This document shows, one piece after another, positions 26,301 to 34,074 of a stretch of 64,000 nucleotides of DNA. The DNA comes from an uncultured Bacteroidaceae bacterium (GTDB lineage Bacteria; Bacteroidota; Bacteroidia; Bacteroidales; Bacteroidaceae): the NCBI GenBank assembly GCA_905234605.1, contig CAJOIE010000003.1:145527-209526 (forward strand), written 5' to 3'. Within the stretch, counting starts at the first letter, position 1. Every line of letters begins with the position of its first letter. The notes beneath the pieces are model-generated. The model saw only the letters and a list, made by a program, of their open reading frames with translations. It searched no databases and was not told the origin of the DNA. The translations under genes and the position numbers were made by a program.

Positions 26301-26938
26301 TGTGCATCGATGGCGGCTTGCAGTGCATCGGCAGCACCAGACTCGTCAGTATAAGCCGAGGTATTGTTCTTAAAGCCCAGCACGGTTGTGCGCACTGTGA
26401 CATACTCGTCAATGGCAGCAACAATGGGAACCTGTGCGGCAGCAAGAAGCTTCCACTGAGCATAGGCCGATGTGCCGTCGGTGCCAGGGCCGACAATGGT
26501 GTTGTCGGCATTAGCAGCCATATAGACATCGCTGCCACCACCATGATTTTCCTTGGCTAAGATGGTGTAGACAGGGCCGTTGTCGGTGCTCACCTGTGAG
26601 AACTCCCAAGTTGTATTCTTGTTGCGGGACTGGTCGGTGTAGATGCTTCCACCGCTCAAGTGCTCTACGCCATAGCCACTTGTACCCACATCGGTGCGGA
26701 TTTTGTAATAGTCGCCTACTGCTTCGAGAGTAACCTGCAAGCCTGAGGCGGCTGCACCATTTGAGGTGATACTGGCCTGAGTACCATAGCCATTACCCTT
26801 GGTAAAGTACTGTCCGCTTCCGACATTGTAGAGCACGAAAGAACCTGCTCCAACCTCAGAAGCCGTCCAGCTTTGTGCCTGTGCACTCAGCCCGACCATA
26901 GCCACTACTGCGGCCAGAAGAAGTTTGATTTTCTTCAT
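23363..26938 (-). CDS. Large multimodular secreted surface protein with Prevotella-type C-terminal motif
   Basis: The start at 26938 gives MKKIKLLLAAVVAMVGLSAQAQ, a clean signal peptide. Residues about 22-170 look like a beta-trefoil lectin-like module. Then come three beta-sandwich modules, each ending in an LxYYG or VELYKV strand (near residues 275-395, 560-690 and 860-1010). Ala-rich FIVAR-like helical hairpins separate them. The C-terminus AGAIYNIAGQRVARAQKG and GGKKIVR is a Prevotella-style ending found on secreted proteins. The gene is visibly AT-richer and uses other codons than its neighbours. A carbohydrate-binding or adhesive surface role is inferred; no catalytic motif is seen. Confidence 0.8.
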   Translation of the reverse strand: MKKIKLLLAAVVAMVGLSAQAQSWTASEVGAGSFVLYNVGSGQYFTKGNGYGTQASITSNGAAASGLQVTLEAVGDYYKIRTDVGTSGYGVEHLSGGSIYTDQSRNKNTTWEFSQVSTDNGPVYTILAKENHGGGSDVYMAANADNTIVGPGTDGTSAYAQWKLLAAAQVPIVAAIDEYVTVRTTVLGFKNNTSAYTDESGAADALQAAIDAQNEAVDAATTVDEINAAKEAVFAAGNTFLSSIIITSGFDITNAWITNPAPGTSGTMNGWTNSGDPSLEYQLYEYWSVSGATTKQTLSNLPKGAYKLTAIAYTRTGMVATLYAGENTMNIATVASATVNNRNQGNTWIAAGNGVNDLNFTLDEATESLEIGLIADNTTSDYWMCWRSFTLTYYGDPINLSKVDLANAVAAAEAYEGKIPSAAYAEISTVVTANNTTYDTVDEYNAAIAAINAAVEEYATAAIVADYARYQTVKTAAVAIAADTDVNDADDAVDAATTTEAIDAAIATLRAAFMAELPNVTIEEGSYIDVTNVLVDNPTVSVNTDYWTAELNGSDKTSGSWAVVNYGETEFYNNNFKFYQTLAMTPGTWEFGVTGFHRAGNHSTYFYAGEDKILIPGVESSVVNTMAAAKTYFDNGNGQVALKFLIEEAGDVEIGIDNQDTETDKWTIFRNFTLKYYGAPDYSVYADQLAAAVEAAVAVEGTVPEAVYATLDAVVEAYNQTYPKKAGYLAAIEAITAATATATATQSAYAAYEVELEAAKALAAVESDNDEARDLLQYAIDAAAGAAEAATTVDEINVAAATLKPAMTTYVFAANPVGDDAKFDCTFLLTNPDVSGFAAWTGVADVPGWYTDQEDGNSQTMTNDAATSEDGTKTHFFEYWSEVAKDNNAFALYQKVTLPAGTYDFSCYAFASANGVAGATNSAVYFYANDTQGGLVNTERLTEASISFVNSVEQEVKVGLKPMTGNQFRWMGIGYVELYKVAEKVIELDETVAYEPVSAAGNVTLVKEIAEGWNTIVLPFAVDAETVAAQFGEGQLYQYAGDNEGVLNFTEADAIMPDVPYLFKADAANDAVKEFNGVTITTGTPVAAGTNYNFVGTYAPTTVEAGNYVLVPGKFVMTAGGNALKAFRAYIQANEETEVKALTININGVATAIESIDGEQIAAGAIYNIAGQRVARAQKGIFIVGGKKIVR

Positions 26939-27246
26939 TGTGATGTTGTTAGATAAATGGGTTAATATAAAAGAGGAATTAGTTGCGGACATCTGTTGTT
27001 TGGCAGCGCAGGCGGCACATGGCTACGGCACAGGCTCTCAGGCGCGAGGGCACACCTGTGGCAGAAGCCTATAGGACATGGCACACCACGCCTTACGGCG
27101 GCAAATGTAAATAGTTATTCACCGTTCACCCCCCCGCACCGTTAATTTTTATTAAAAGTTACTGCTGTGTGCTGATTTTTTCCTCACGGGGGCATTACCT
27201 GCCCACTGCGTGCTACGTTTTGCACACTACCGGGATGTGTGTCCGA
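26939..27246. other. Leader and promoter region of the surface protein gene
   Basis: About 300 bp without a gene. It holds the -7 box at 27102-27109, a leader of roughly 155 nt, and an AT-rich segment (27141-27185) upstream of the promoter that could act as an UP-like element. No ORF or known riboswitch is seen. Confidence 0.45.
27102..27109 (-). promoter_or_regulatory. -7 box of the surface protein gene
   Basis: The minus strand reads TACATTTG, matching TAnnTTTG. The next AT-rich block begins about 30 bp upstream of it. Confidence 0.55.
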
Positions 27247-27374
27247 CACCCTGCACCCCTCTCCGCATCACACTGCACCGTAGTACGGCATCACCATGCA
27301 CCCTCCTGACGCTCACACTGCACCATAGAAACGGACATGCCACTGGCATGCCGCCTTGCGCCTGCACTGCACCG
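27247..27374. repeat. CACCCTGCAC-type repeat, 22-23-bp spacing (locus B)
   Basis: Copies start at 27247 (CACCCTGCACC), 27269 (CACACTGCACC), 27292 (CACCATGCACC) and 27314 (CACACTGCACC), so the spacings are 22, 23 and 22 bp. A further TGCACTGCACC-like copy lies at 27363. Only the core is kept; the bases between differ from unit to unit. Confidence 0.75.
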
Positions 27375-27393
27375 ATGAAGCCCGTGCATAAAG

Positions 27394-27434
27394 CAAAGAG
27401 GCTGCCCCGCGCCAAACGCCGGACAGCCTCTTTG
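27394..27434 (-). terminator. Terminator downstream of leuB
   Basis: CAAAGAGGCTG (27394-27404) is perfectly complementary to CAGCCTCTTTG (27424-27434). The 11-bp stem has T-rich flanks on both sides and lies 25 bp past the leuB stop. Confidence 0.75.
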
Positions 27435-27459
27435 TTTTGTGTTGTGAGCTTACGTCAGC

Positions 27460-28539
27460 TCAGGCTCCGCTCCCTTGCTGCTCCTCTGCCACGTAGCGCA
27501 CGATCCATGCGCCCACCTCGCGGGTGCCATAGCGTGCTCCGCCCTCCACCTGTATCTCGGGAGTGCGCACGTTGGCATCGAGACTGGCAGCCACAGCCTC
27601 GCGGATGAGTGCACCCTCGCCGGTCAGACCGAAGTGCTCGAAGAGCATGGCCACGGAGAGTATCTCGGCCAGCGGGTTGGCTATGTTGAGGCCCTTGGCC
27701 TGGGGCCACGAGCCGTGTATGGGTTCGAAGACGGGAGTGTGCTCGCCCGTGCTGGCCGAGGGGAGCAGGCCCATGCTGCCGGTGATGCACGAGCCCTCGT
27801 CGGTGAGTATGTCGCCGAAGGTGTTCTCCGTCACCATGACGTCGAAGAAGCGCGGGTCTTGCAGCATGCGCATGGCAGCATTGTCGACATACATGTAGTC
27901 GGTCTGCACGTCGGGATATGCCGGCTCCATCTCCTTGGCCACCTGACGCCACAGACGGCTCGAGGCAAGGACATTGGCCTTGTCGACCACGGTGAGGTGG
28001 CGACGGCGGCGGCGGGCATAGTCGTAGGCCACACGCAGTATGCGCTCCACTTCGTGGCGGGTGTAGGCATTGGTGTCGTAGGCACGGTCGTTGTCTTGAT
28101 ACTTCTCGCCGAAGTACATGCCGCCCGTAAGTTCGCGTATGCAGATGAAGTCGGCCCCGCTGATAAGCTCGTCCTTGAGCGGCGACTTGTGGAGCAGGCA
28201 CGGGAAAGTGGTCACGGGGCGTATGTTGGCAAAGAGGCCGAGACGCTTGCGCATGGCCAGGAGGCCTTGCTCGGGGCGCACGCGAGCCGTGGGGTCGTTG
28301 TCGTACTTGGGGTCGCCCACAGCGGCAAACAGCACGGCGTCGGCCGCCATGCACGTCTGGAAGGTGTCTTCGGGGAACGGGTCGCCCACCTGATCGATGG
28401 CGGCTGCGCCGCAGATGGCATGGGTGGTGGTGATGTGGTGACCGAAACGCTTTGCCACGGCCTGCATCACGGCCACGCCTTGCTCACATATCTCAGGGCC
28501 GATGCCGTCGCCCGGGAGCACTGCTACTTTGAGGTTCAT
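27460..28539 (-). CDS. leuB: 3-isopropylmalate dehydrogenase
   Basis: LeuB oxidises and decarboxylates 3-isopropylmalate with NAD in leucine synthesis, and also 3-methylmalate when citramalate is the precursor. The start [17 protein letters not shown] is diagnostic. The substrate-binding [15 protein letters not shown] segment, the ELTGGMYFG loop and the metal-binding DNAAMRML and the [20 protein letters not shown] nucleotide loop follow. The length, 359 residues, is standard. It is separated by about 28 kb from leuA, leuCD and cimA; no promoter box is evident in the short 5' gap. Confidence 0.95.
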   Translation of the reverse strand: MNLKVAVLPGDGIGPEICEQGVAVMQAVAKRFGHHITTTHAICGAAAIDQVGDPFPEDTFQTCMAADAVLFAAVGDPKYDNDPTARVRPEQGLLAMRKRLGLFANIRPVTTFPCLLHKSPLKDELISGADFICIRELTGGMYFGEKYQDNDRAYDTNAYTRHEVERILRVAYDYARRRRRHLTVVDKANVLASSRLWRQVAKEMEPAYPDVQTDYMYVDNAAMRMLQDPRFFDVMVTENTFGDILTDEGSCITGSMGLLPSASTGEHTPVFEPIHGSWPQAKGLNIANPLAEILSVAMLFEHFGLTGEGALIREAVAASLDANVRTPEIQVEGGARYGTREVGAWIVRYVAEEQQGSGA

Positions 28540-28609
28540 ATATGGAAGGTTTAAGGTTGGACGTCAGAATGGTTGAGGCTTTTATATTATAGTATATGTA
28601 CGCGCGAGG

Positions 28610-29599
28610 TTACACTGTGTTCTGCGGCCGGCCGCAGGCGAAGGCTGCCACGTTGGCTATGGCTGTGCGCAACAGGCGGCCGCGTGCCTCGGCCGTGGCC
28701 CAGGCTATGTGGGGCGTGATGTGGCAGCGCGGAGCCGTGAGCAGCGGATTGGAGGGTGCCGGAGGCTCGGTGGAGAGCACGTCGGCACAATAGGCCCCGA
28801 GGCGGCCCTCACTCAGGGCATCGGCCACAGCCTGCTCGTCGACCAGCGGCCCGCGCCCTGTGTTGATGAGCACGGCCTGCGGTTTCATGGCCGCAAGGGC
28901 ACTGGCCGAGACTATATGGCGTGTCGCTGGCGTGAGCGGACAGTGCAGCGAGAGCACGTCGCTCTCGCGGAGCAACGTCGTCCAGGCCACTTTCTCCACG
29001 CCCGCAGGCAGAGCCTCCTGCTGTTTGGAGCTCACGGCACTCACCTGCATGCCCATAGCCATGGCGATGCGTGCCACGGCCTGCCCTATGCTGCCCATGC
29101 CGAGTATGCCGAAACGCTTGCCGGCGAGCTCCGTCAACGGCGTGTCGCTCCACGAGAAGTCGGGCGCAGCGACCCAACGCTCGCGCTGCACGGCATAGTG
29201 GCCCACGCTGTTGGTGGCATCAAGCAGCAATGCAAACACATGCTGCGCCACCGAGGCCGTGCTGTAGGCCGGAATGTTGGTCACCGTGATGCCATGTGCA
29301 CGGGCACAGGCCACATCGACCACGTTGTAGCCCGTGGCCAGCACGCCAATGTAGCGCAGCCGCGGCAGCGACTCGATGAGCTCGCGGCTGAGCACAGCCT
29401 TGTTGGTAAGCACGGCGTCGGCACCGGCACAGCGCGCCGCCACCTGAGCGGCCGGCGTGCGGTCGTAGACAGCAACGGTGGCACCGGGCAAAGCCTCGGC
29501 AAGCAGCGACGACCACAGCTGCGGCTGCTCGCGCGTCACCGTGAAGGCATCCAGGACAACAATGTGCAAAGGGACGGCAGATGGTGTGTCGGAGGGCAT
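28610..29599 (-). CDS. D-2-hydroxyacid dehydrogenase (NAD-dependent)
   Basis: A 329-residue member of the D-isomer-specific 2-hydroxyacid dehydrogenases, with the NAD-binding GILGMGSIGQAVARIA. The catalytic Arg region (VLATGYNVVDVACARAHGI), the INTGRGPLVDE motif and the catalytic His in CHITPHIAWAT are present. Closest in pattern are glycerate/hydroxypyruvate reductases, but the substrate cannot be fixed from sequence. I start at ATG 29599; the longer frame runs through the promoter into the divergent gene. A -7 box lies 31 bp upstream. Confidence 0.88.
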   Translation of the reverse strand: MPSDTPSAVPLHIVVLDAFTVTREQPQLWSSLLAEALPGATVAVYDRTPAAQVAARCAGADAVLTNKAVLSRELIESLPRLRYIGVLATGYNVVDVACARAHGITVTNIPAYSTASVAQHVFALLLDATNSVGHYAVQRERWVAAPDFSWSDTPLTELAGKRFGILGMGSIGQAVARIAMAMGMQVSAVSSKQQEALPAGVEKVAWTTLLRESDVLSLHCPLTPATRHIVSASALAAMKPQAVLINTGRGPLVDEQAVADALSEGRLGAYCADVLSTEPPAPSNPLLTAPRCHITPHIAWATAEARGRLLRTAIANVAAFACGRPQNTV

Positions 29600-29630
29600 G
29601 GCAGGAATAATTGCCTCATGTTTGTGCCCA

Positions 29631-29638
29631 CAAATGTA
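29631..29638 (-). promoter_or_regulatory. -7 box of the hydroxyacid dehydrogenase gene
   Basis: The minus strand reads TACATTTG, a full consensus match, 31 bp before the ATG. The divergent pgpA box lies 31 bp away. Confidence 0.6.
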
Positions 29639-29668
29639 GGAGTAAAGGGTGAAACGGCAAAATTCTAT

Positions 29669-29676
29669 TATCTTTG
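29669..29676 (+). promoter_or_regulatory. -7 box of pgpA, 5 bp before the ATG
   Basis: TATCTTTG is followed by CCCGC and then ATG at 29682. The transcription start expected from this box falls on the initiation codon, so the mRNA is probably leaderless. Confidence 0.65.
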
Positions 29677-29681
29677 CCCGC

Positions 29682-30182
29682 ATGAGCGACAACAACAACC
29701 ATCCTCTCGGACAGGCCCCATGGCTCCACGTGGTGCTGTCCACGGGCTTCGGCACAGGCTTCACGCCGGTGGCTCCGGGCACTGCCGGTGCCGCCGTGGC
29801 ACTGCTCATGTGGTGGGGAGCCTACCACTGGCTCAGCCCCACGGCTCTCATGCTCGCAACCGCGGGAGCCATCGTCGTGACCACCGCCGTGGGCGTGTGG
29901 ACGGCCAGCGTGATGGAGCACTACTGGGGCCACGACTCACGCACGGTCAACATCGACGAGTTCGTGGGCACATGGATACCTCTCCTGGCCGCCCCTGCCG
30001 GCGACGACACGTGGTGGCTGGCACTGCTGGGCTTTGCCCTCTTCCGCATCATCGACATGTGGAAGCCGCTCGGCTGCCGCCGGCTCGACCGCATGCCAGG
30101 CGGCTGGGGCGTGATGCTCGACGACGTGTTGGCCGGCACCTACGCGCTACTCATCGTGGTGGCCGTGCGCCAGTTCATCTGA
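29682..30182 (+). CDS. pgpA: Phosphatidylglycerophosphatase A
   Basis: PgpA removes the phosphate from phosphatidylglycerol phosphate in the inner membrane. The motifs STGFGTGFTPVAPGTAGA and VNIDEFVGTWIPL and the C-terminal FRIIDMWKP and MPGGWGVMLDDVLAG are typical. At 166 residues it is normal. The in-frame ATG at 29649 lies upstream of the -7 box and is rejected. It heads a run of closely packed plus-strand genes to 35334. Confidence 0.92.
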   Translation: MSDNNNHPLGQAPWLHVVLSTGFGTGFTPVAPGTAGAAVALLMWWGAYHWLSPTALMLATAGAIVVTTAVGVWTASVMEHYWGHDSRTVNIDEFVGTWIPLLAAPAGDDTWWLALLGFALFRIIDMWKPLGCRRLDRMPGGWGVMLDDVLAGTYALLIVVAVRQFI

Positions 30183-30226
30183 ACATGCCCGTCACCTTAC
30201 ATCTACCCTACAACAACACACCCGAC

Positions 30227-30856
30227 ATGAAAGCACAACTCATTGCACTACTCGCCATCTGCGGCATCGCATGCTCATGCAAGCACAACCCAACCCCAAC
30301 AACCGATATGCAAGACATCTACTCCTTCAGCGTCCAGGACAAGCAGCAACAGGACGTGAGCCTCGACCGCTACAAAGGTCAGGTGCTGCTCGTGGTCAAC
30401 ACAGCCAGCCGTTGCGGTTTCACGCCACAGTACGAAGCCCTCGAAGCCATCTACGAGCGTCTGCACTCACGAGGCCTCGAGATACTCGACTTCCCCTGCA
30501 ACCAGTTTGGCCAGCAGGCTCCCGAGAGCGACGCTGAGCTCACCGAGTTCTGCCAGCTCAACTACGGCACCAAGTTCCCGCAGTTCCGCAAGATAGATGT
30601 CAATGGCGACCAGGCCTCACCCCTCTTCCAGTGGCTCAAGGAGCAGTGCCCCTTCAAGGGTTTCGACGAAGGTCACCCCCTCTCGGCCCTGCTCGACGAG
30701 ATGCTCTCCAAGGCAGACCCCGACTATGCCGAGAGTGCCGACATCAAGTGGAACTTCACCAAGTTCCTCATCGACCGCGAGGGCAACGTGGTGGCACGCT
30801 TTGAGCCCACACACGACATGGCCGACGTAGAGAGCCAGATTGAAGCCCTGCTCTGA
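30227..30856 (+). CDS. Glutathione peroxidase-family lipoprotein
   Basis: A 209-residue thiol peroxidase with an N-terminal lipoprotein signal (ALLAICGIAC), so it acts in the periplasm or at the outer membrane. The active Cys (not selenocysteine) is in NTASRCGFTPQY, the Gln in FPCNQFGQQ, and the Trp-Asn pair in IKWNFTKFL. The electron donor is probably thioredoxin-like, since Bacteroidetes generally lack glutathione. Start ATG 30227 follows pgpA by 44 bp, and DUF4250 begins 3 bp after the stop. Confidence 0.92.
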   Translation: MKAQLIALLAICGIACSCKHNPTPTTDMQDIYSFSVQDKQQQDVSLDRYKGQVLLVVNTASRCGFTPQYEALEAIYERLHSRGLEILDFPCNQFGQQAPESDAELTEFCQLNYGTKFPQFRKIDVNGDQASPLFQWLKEQCPFKGFDEGHPLSALLDEMLSKADPDYAESADIKWNFTKFLIDREGNVVARFEPTHDMADVESQIEALL

Positions 30857-30859
30857 GCC

Positions 30860-31060
30860 ATGGACCATCTGCCCTCAGACCCCGCCATGCTGGTGTCCAG
30901 CATCAACATGCTCCTGCGCGATGAGGAGTTCGACACACTCGACAGCCTCTGCGCATGCTTCGACCTCGAACCCGCCGAGCTGCATGCACGGCTGCTCGGC
31001 GAGGGCTACGTCTACAGCCCCGAGCAACGCCAGTTCCGCCCCTCCGGCTACGACGCCTGA
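30860..31060 (+). CDS. DUF4250 domain-containing small protein
   Basis: A 66-residue protein starting MDHLPSDPAMLVSSINMLLRD, followed by FDTLDSLCACFDLEPAEL, the DUF4250 pattern. The latter half looks like a short helix-turn-helix or ubiquitin-like segment, but no function is known to me. Its TGA overlaps the next ATG (TGATG), so the two small genes are probably co-translated. Confidence 0.85.
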   Translation: MDHLPSDPAMLVSSINMLLRDEEFDTLDSLCACFDLEPAELHARLLGEGYVYSPEQRQFRPSGYDA

Positions 31061-31305
31061 TGACAGACCGCGACAGCATCGAGACAGCCTACGCCTTCCT
31101 CCACCAGAAGCGCAACGTCTACATCCACTCGCCCTACGCCTGGCAGCGCGACGACATCGAGATGGCCATCGCCTCCTATGCCGACAGCATGAGCCCTGAG
31201 CTCTATGCCGCACTGGCTCACGGGCGTGCTGGCTATCTGCGCGACCACACCACGTTTGAAGCCGACATCACTCATGCCGTGACAACCCTCGAGGCATTGC
31301 TCTGA
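31060..31305 (+). CDS. Conserved hypothetical protein, 81 residues
   Basis: The protein starts MTDRDSIETAYAFLHQKRNVY and continues WQRDDIEMAIASYADSMSPELYAALAHG. It is a soluble, mostly helical protein that I recognise only as a Bacteroidales conserved hypothetical, often next to DUF4250. The start overlaps the upstream stop (TGATG), which supports the choice of 31060. The base and codon pattern matches the neighbours. Confidence 0.75.
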   Translation: MTDRDSIETAYAFLHQKRNVYIHSPYAWQRDDIEMAIASYADSMSPELYAALAHGRAGYLRDHTTFEADITHAVTTLEALL

Positions 31306-31351
31306 CATGCCACCACGCCCCACCCCCACCGCACTCTCCACCCGCCACAAC

Positions 31352-34060
31352 ATGCGCCACCTATCAGCCCTGAAACCGTATGCACGCGGCATCGTCTGCC
31401 TTGCCATAGTGCTCATGCACGCAGCAGCCTACGCTGCCACCGCCGACACGCCCGCCGAGGCCACGCTCCACTGGATTGGTCAGGTGCCATCGCAGCCACG
31501 CCCCGTGAGCTTTGGCATCCCCTTCAGCAAAGGCGAGATGAAGCCCACCGACGCCTTCACCCTCACCACGCCCTCAGGCCAGACCCTCGCTGCCGACTTC
31601 TGGCCCACGGCCTACTGGCCCGACGGCAGCGTGAAGTGGGGCGGCTTTGCCGCCGTGGTGCCAGGAGGCACAGAGCGCGTGGTCTTCGCCAAGAGTCAGG
31701 CCAGACGCCGCAAGAACGCCGCCGCCACAGCCGCCGCAAGCGGCATCAGTGTGCAGGAGACGGCCTCGCAGATACAGGTCACGGCAGCAGCCTTCGCCGC
31801 CTATATCCCCAAGAGCGGCACGGCCATCGTGGACAGCCTCGTGCTCGACGGCACACGTGTGGCCGGACGCGGCAGCCTCGTGTGCACCATGCAGGACCGC
31901 CCCTACGACGAAGGCATAGGCAGCATACGCTTCAGCAGCTACACATCCGTCATAGACCACGTGGCAGTGGAGCGTGCCGGCAACGTGCGCGCCGTGGTCA
32001 GGCTCGACGGCAGCTACAGGCCAGCCGATGCGCAGACACAGGCCTCGGCCTGCACGCTGCCCTTCACCGTGCGTCTCTACTTCTACGCCGGCACCGAGCA
32101 GGTGCGCATGGTGCACACCTTTATATATAATGGCGACGAGCACACCGACTTCATCCGCTCCCTCGGCGTGCGCTTCGAGGTGCCCATGCGCGAGCAGGCC
32201 TACAACCGCCATGTGGCTTTTGCCACACAGGACGGAGGCGTCTGGACAGAGAGCGTGCAGCCGCTCAACGGGCGCCGCGTGCTGGCCGACGGCCGTGGCG
32301 GCGGCAGCCTCGCACAGGGGCAGCCGCAGCTGCCGGCCCTGCCCGAGGAGATGCAGGTGGCAGGACAGCGTGTGCCAGAGCCTTCGGCCTTCGACGAGAA
32401 AGGACAGGCACTGCTGCACCACTGGGCCCGCTGGAACACCTTCCGCCTCACACAGCTCTCCGACCAGGGCTATGCCATCCAGAAGCGCGCCCACGCCAAC
32501 AATATGTGGATTGGCACGCACACAGGGCAGCGCGCCGACGGCTATGCCTTTGCCGGCGACGTGAGCGGAGGCCTCGGCATCAGCGTCAAGGACTTCTGGG
32601 AGAGCTACCCTGCCGCGCTGCAAGTGGACAGTGCCACACACGCCGTGGCATGCCTCACGGCATGGCTCTGGGCACCGGAGGGCGGAGCCATGGATCTGCG
32701 CCACTACGACAATGTCGCCCACGACCTCAACGCCTCCTACGAGGATGTGCAGCAGGGCATGTCCACGCCCCGCGGCGTGGCACGCACGTCGGTGCTCACG
32801 CTATGCCCTGAGCGTGCCTACCCCGGCAAGGCAGCCATCGCCACGAGGGCACGTCAGTTCGCGCAGGACGCCCCGCTGGTGTGCACGCCCGACTACCTGC
32901 ACTCGCGCCGCGCCTTCGGCGTATGGAGCCTGCCCGACCGCAGCACCCCGCGCCGCGCACGTGTGGAGGACCAGCTGGCGGCCTACCTCGACTTCTACGT
33001 CAAGGCCGTGGACGAGCGCCGCTGGTATGGTTTCTGGAACTACGGCGACTTCATGCACGGCTACGACCCCGTGCGCCATGAGTGGAAATACGATGTTGGC
33101 GGCTTTGCATGGGACAACACCGAGCTGGGCAGCATCTCGTGGCTGTGGTACTCGTTCCTCCGCACCGCACGCCCCGATGTGTGGCGCATGGCTGAGGCCA
33201 TGACGCGCCACTGCATGGAAGTAGACGTGTACCATCTTGGCCCCTTCGCCGGACTGGGTTCGCGCCACAACGTCAGCCACTGGGGCTGCGGAGCCAAGGA
33301 GGCACGCATCTCGCAGGCCGCCTGGAACCGTTTCTACTACTACCTCACCACCGACGAGCGCACAGGCGACCTGATGACCGCCGTGCGCGATGCCGACCAG
33401 ATGCTCTACACCATCGACCCTATGCGCCTGGCCCTGCCGCGCGAGCAGTATCCGTGCACCGCACCGGCACGCCTGCGCATCGGTCCCGACTGGGTGGCCT
33501 ATGCCGGCAACTGGATGACAGAGTATGAGCGCACACGCGACGTGAAGTATCTTCGCAAGATAGAGGCCGGCATGAAGAGCATAGCAGCCCTGCCGCACGG
33601 CATGTTCACGGGGCCAGGCGTGCTGGGCTACGATCCTGCCACGGGCATTCTCTCCTACGAGGGCGACACCAGCATCGTGTCGACCAACCACCTGAAGCTC
33701 ATCATGGGCGGCTTCGAGCTGATGCACGAGCTGCTCGACATGGTGCCCGACAGGAAGTTCGCCGCCTGCTATCTCGAACACAATGCGCGCTACCACAAGG
33801 TGACACGCAACCGCTTCCGCATCAGCCGCCTGAAGGCTTACGGAGCGGCCATGCTCCACGACAAGGCTCTCGCCGACGAGGCGTGGACCGACATGTGGCG
33901 CTACAGCGGACCCGAGCAGCACTACCGCTTCGACCCACGCCAGCTCGTGCCGCCCGAGGTGCCACAGCCACTCACCGAGAGTCCCGAGACCACCACCAAC
34001 GACTGTGCCCTCTGGAGCCTCGATGCCATCTATCTGCAAGAAGTGATACCACAGGACTAA
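31352..34060 (+). CDS. PcRGLX/YetA-like exo-rhamnogalacturonan lyase family protein (PL26-like)
   Basis: A secreted protein of about 900 residues with a signal peptide (MRHLSALKPYARGIVCLAIV, then AAAYAA). It matches the three-domain PcRGLX/YetA family: an N-terminal beta-domain starting LHWIGQVPSQPRPVSFGIPF, a middle beta-sandwich, and a C-terminal alpha-toroid with SHWGCGAKEARISQAAWNRFY. The characterised fungal member (CAZy PL26) cuts rhamnogalacturonan from the chain end. An ATG at 31307, 2 bp after the upstream stop, would add 15 residues; I prefer 31352 because it gives a normal signal peptide. A DUF4861 gene follows after 14 bp. Confidence 0.75.
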   Translation: MRHLSALKPYARGIVCLAIVLMHAAAYAATADTPAEATLHWIGQVPSQPRPVSFGIPFSKGEMKPTDAFTLTTPSGQTLAADFWPTAYWPDGSVKWGGFAAVVPGGTERVVFAKSQARRRKNAAATAAASGISVQETASQIQVTAAAFAAYIPKSGTAIVDSLVLDGTRVAGRGSLVCTMQDRPYDEGIGSIRFSSYTSVIDHVAVERAGNVRAVVRLDGSYRPADAQTQASACTLPFTVRLYFYAGTEQVRMVHTFIYNGDEHTDFIRSLGVRFEVPMREQAYNRHVAFATQDGGVWTESVQPLNGRRVLADGRGGGSLAQGQPQLPALPEEMQVAGQRVPEPSAFDEKGQALLHHWARWNTFRLTQLSDQGYAIQKRAHANNMWIGTHTGQRADGYAFAGDVSGGLGISVKDFWESYPAALQVDSATHAVACLTAWLWAPEGGAMDLRHYDNVAHDLNASYEDVQQGMSTPRGVARTSVLTLCPERAYPGKAAIATRARQFAQDAPLVCTPDYLHSRRAFGVWSLPDRSTPRRARVEDQLAAYLDFYVKAVDERRWYGFWNYGDFMHGYDPVRHEWKYDVGGFAWDNTELGSISWLWYSFLRTARPDVWRMAEAMTRHCMEVDVYHLGPFAGLGSRHNVSHWGCGAKEARISQAAWNRFYYYLTTDERTGDLMTAVRDADQMLYTIDPMRLALPREQYPCTAPARLRIGPDWVAYAGNWMTEYERTRDVKYLRKIEAGMKSIAALPHGMFTGPGVLGYDPATGILSYEGDTSIVSTNHLKLIMGGFELMHELLDMVPDRKFAACYLEHNARYHKVTRNRFRISRLKAYGAAMLHDKALADEAWTDMWRYSGPEQHYRFDPRQLVPPEVPQPLTESPETTTNDCALWSLDAIYLQEVIPQD

Positions 34061-34074
34061 ACCTACACGCACAC

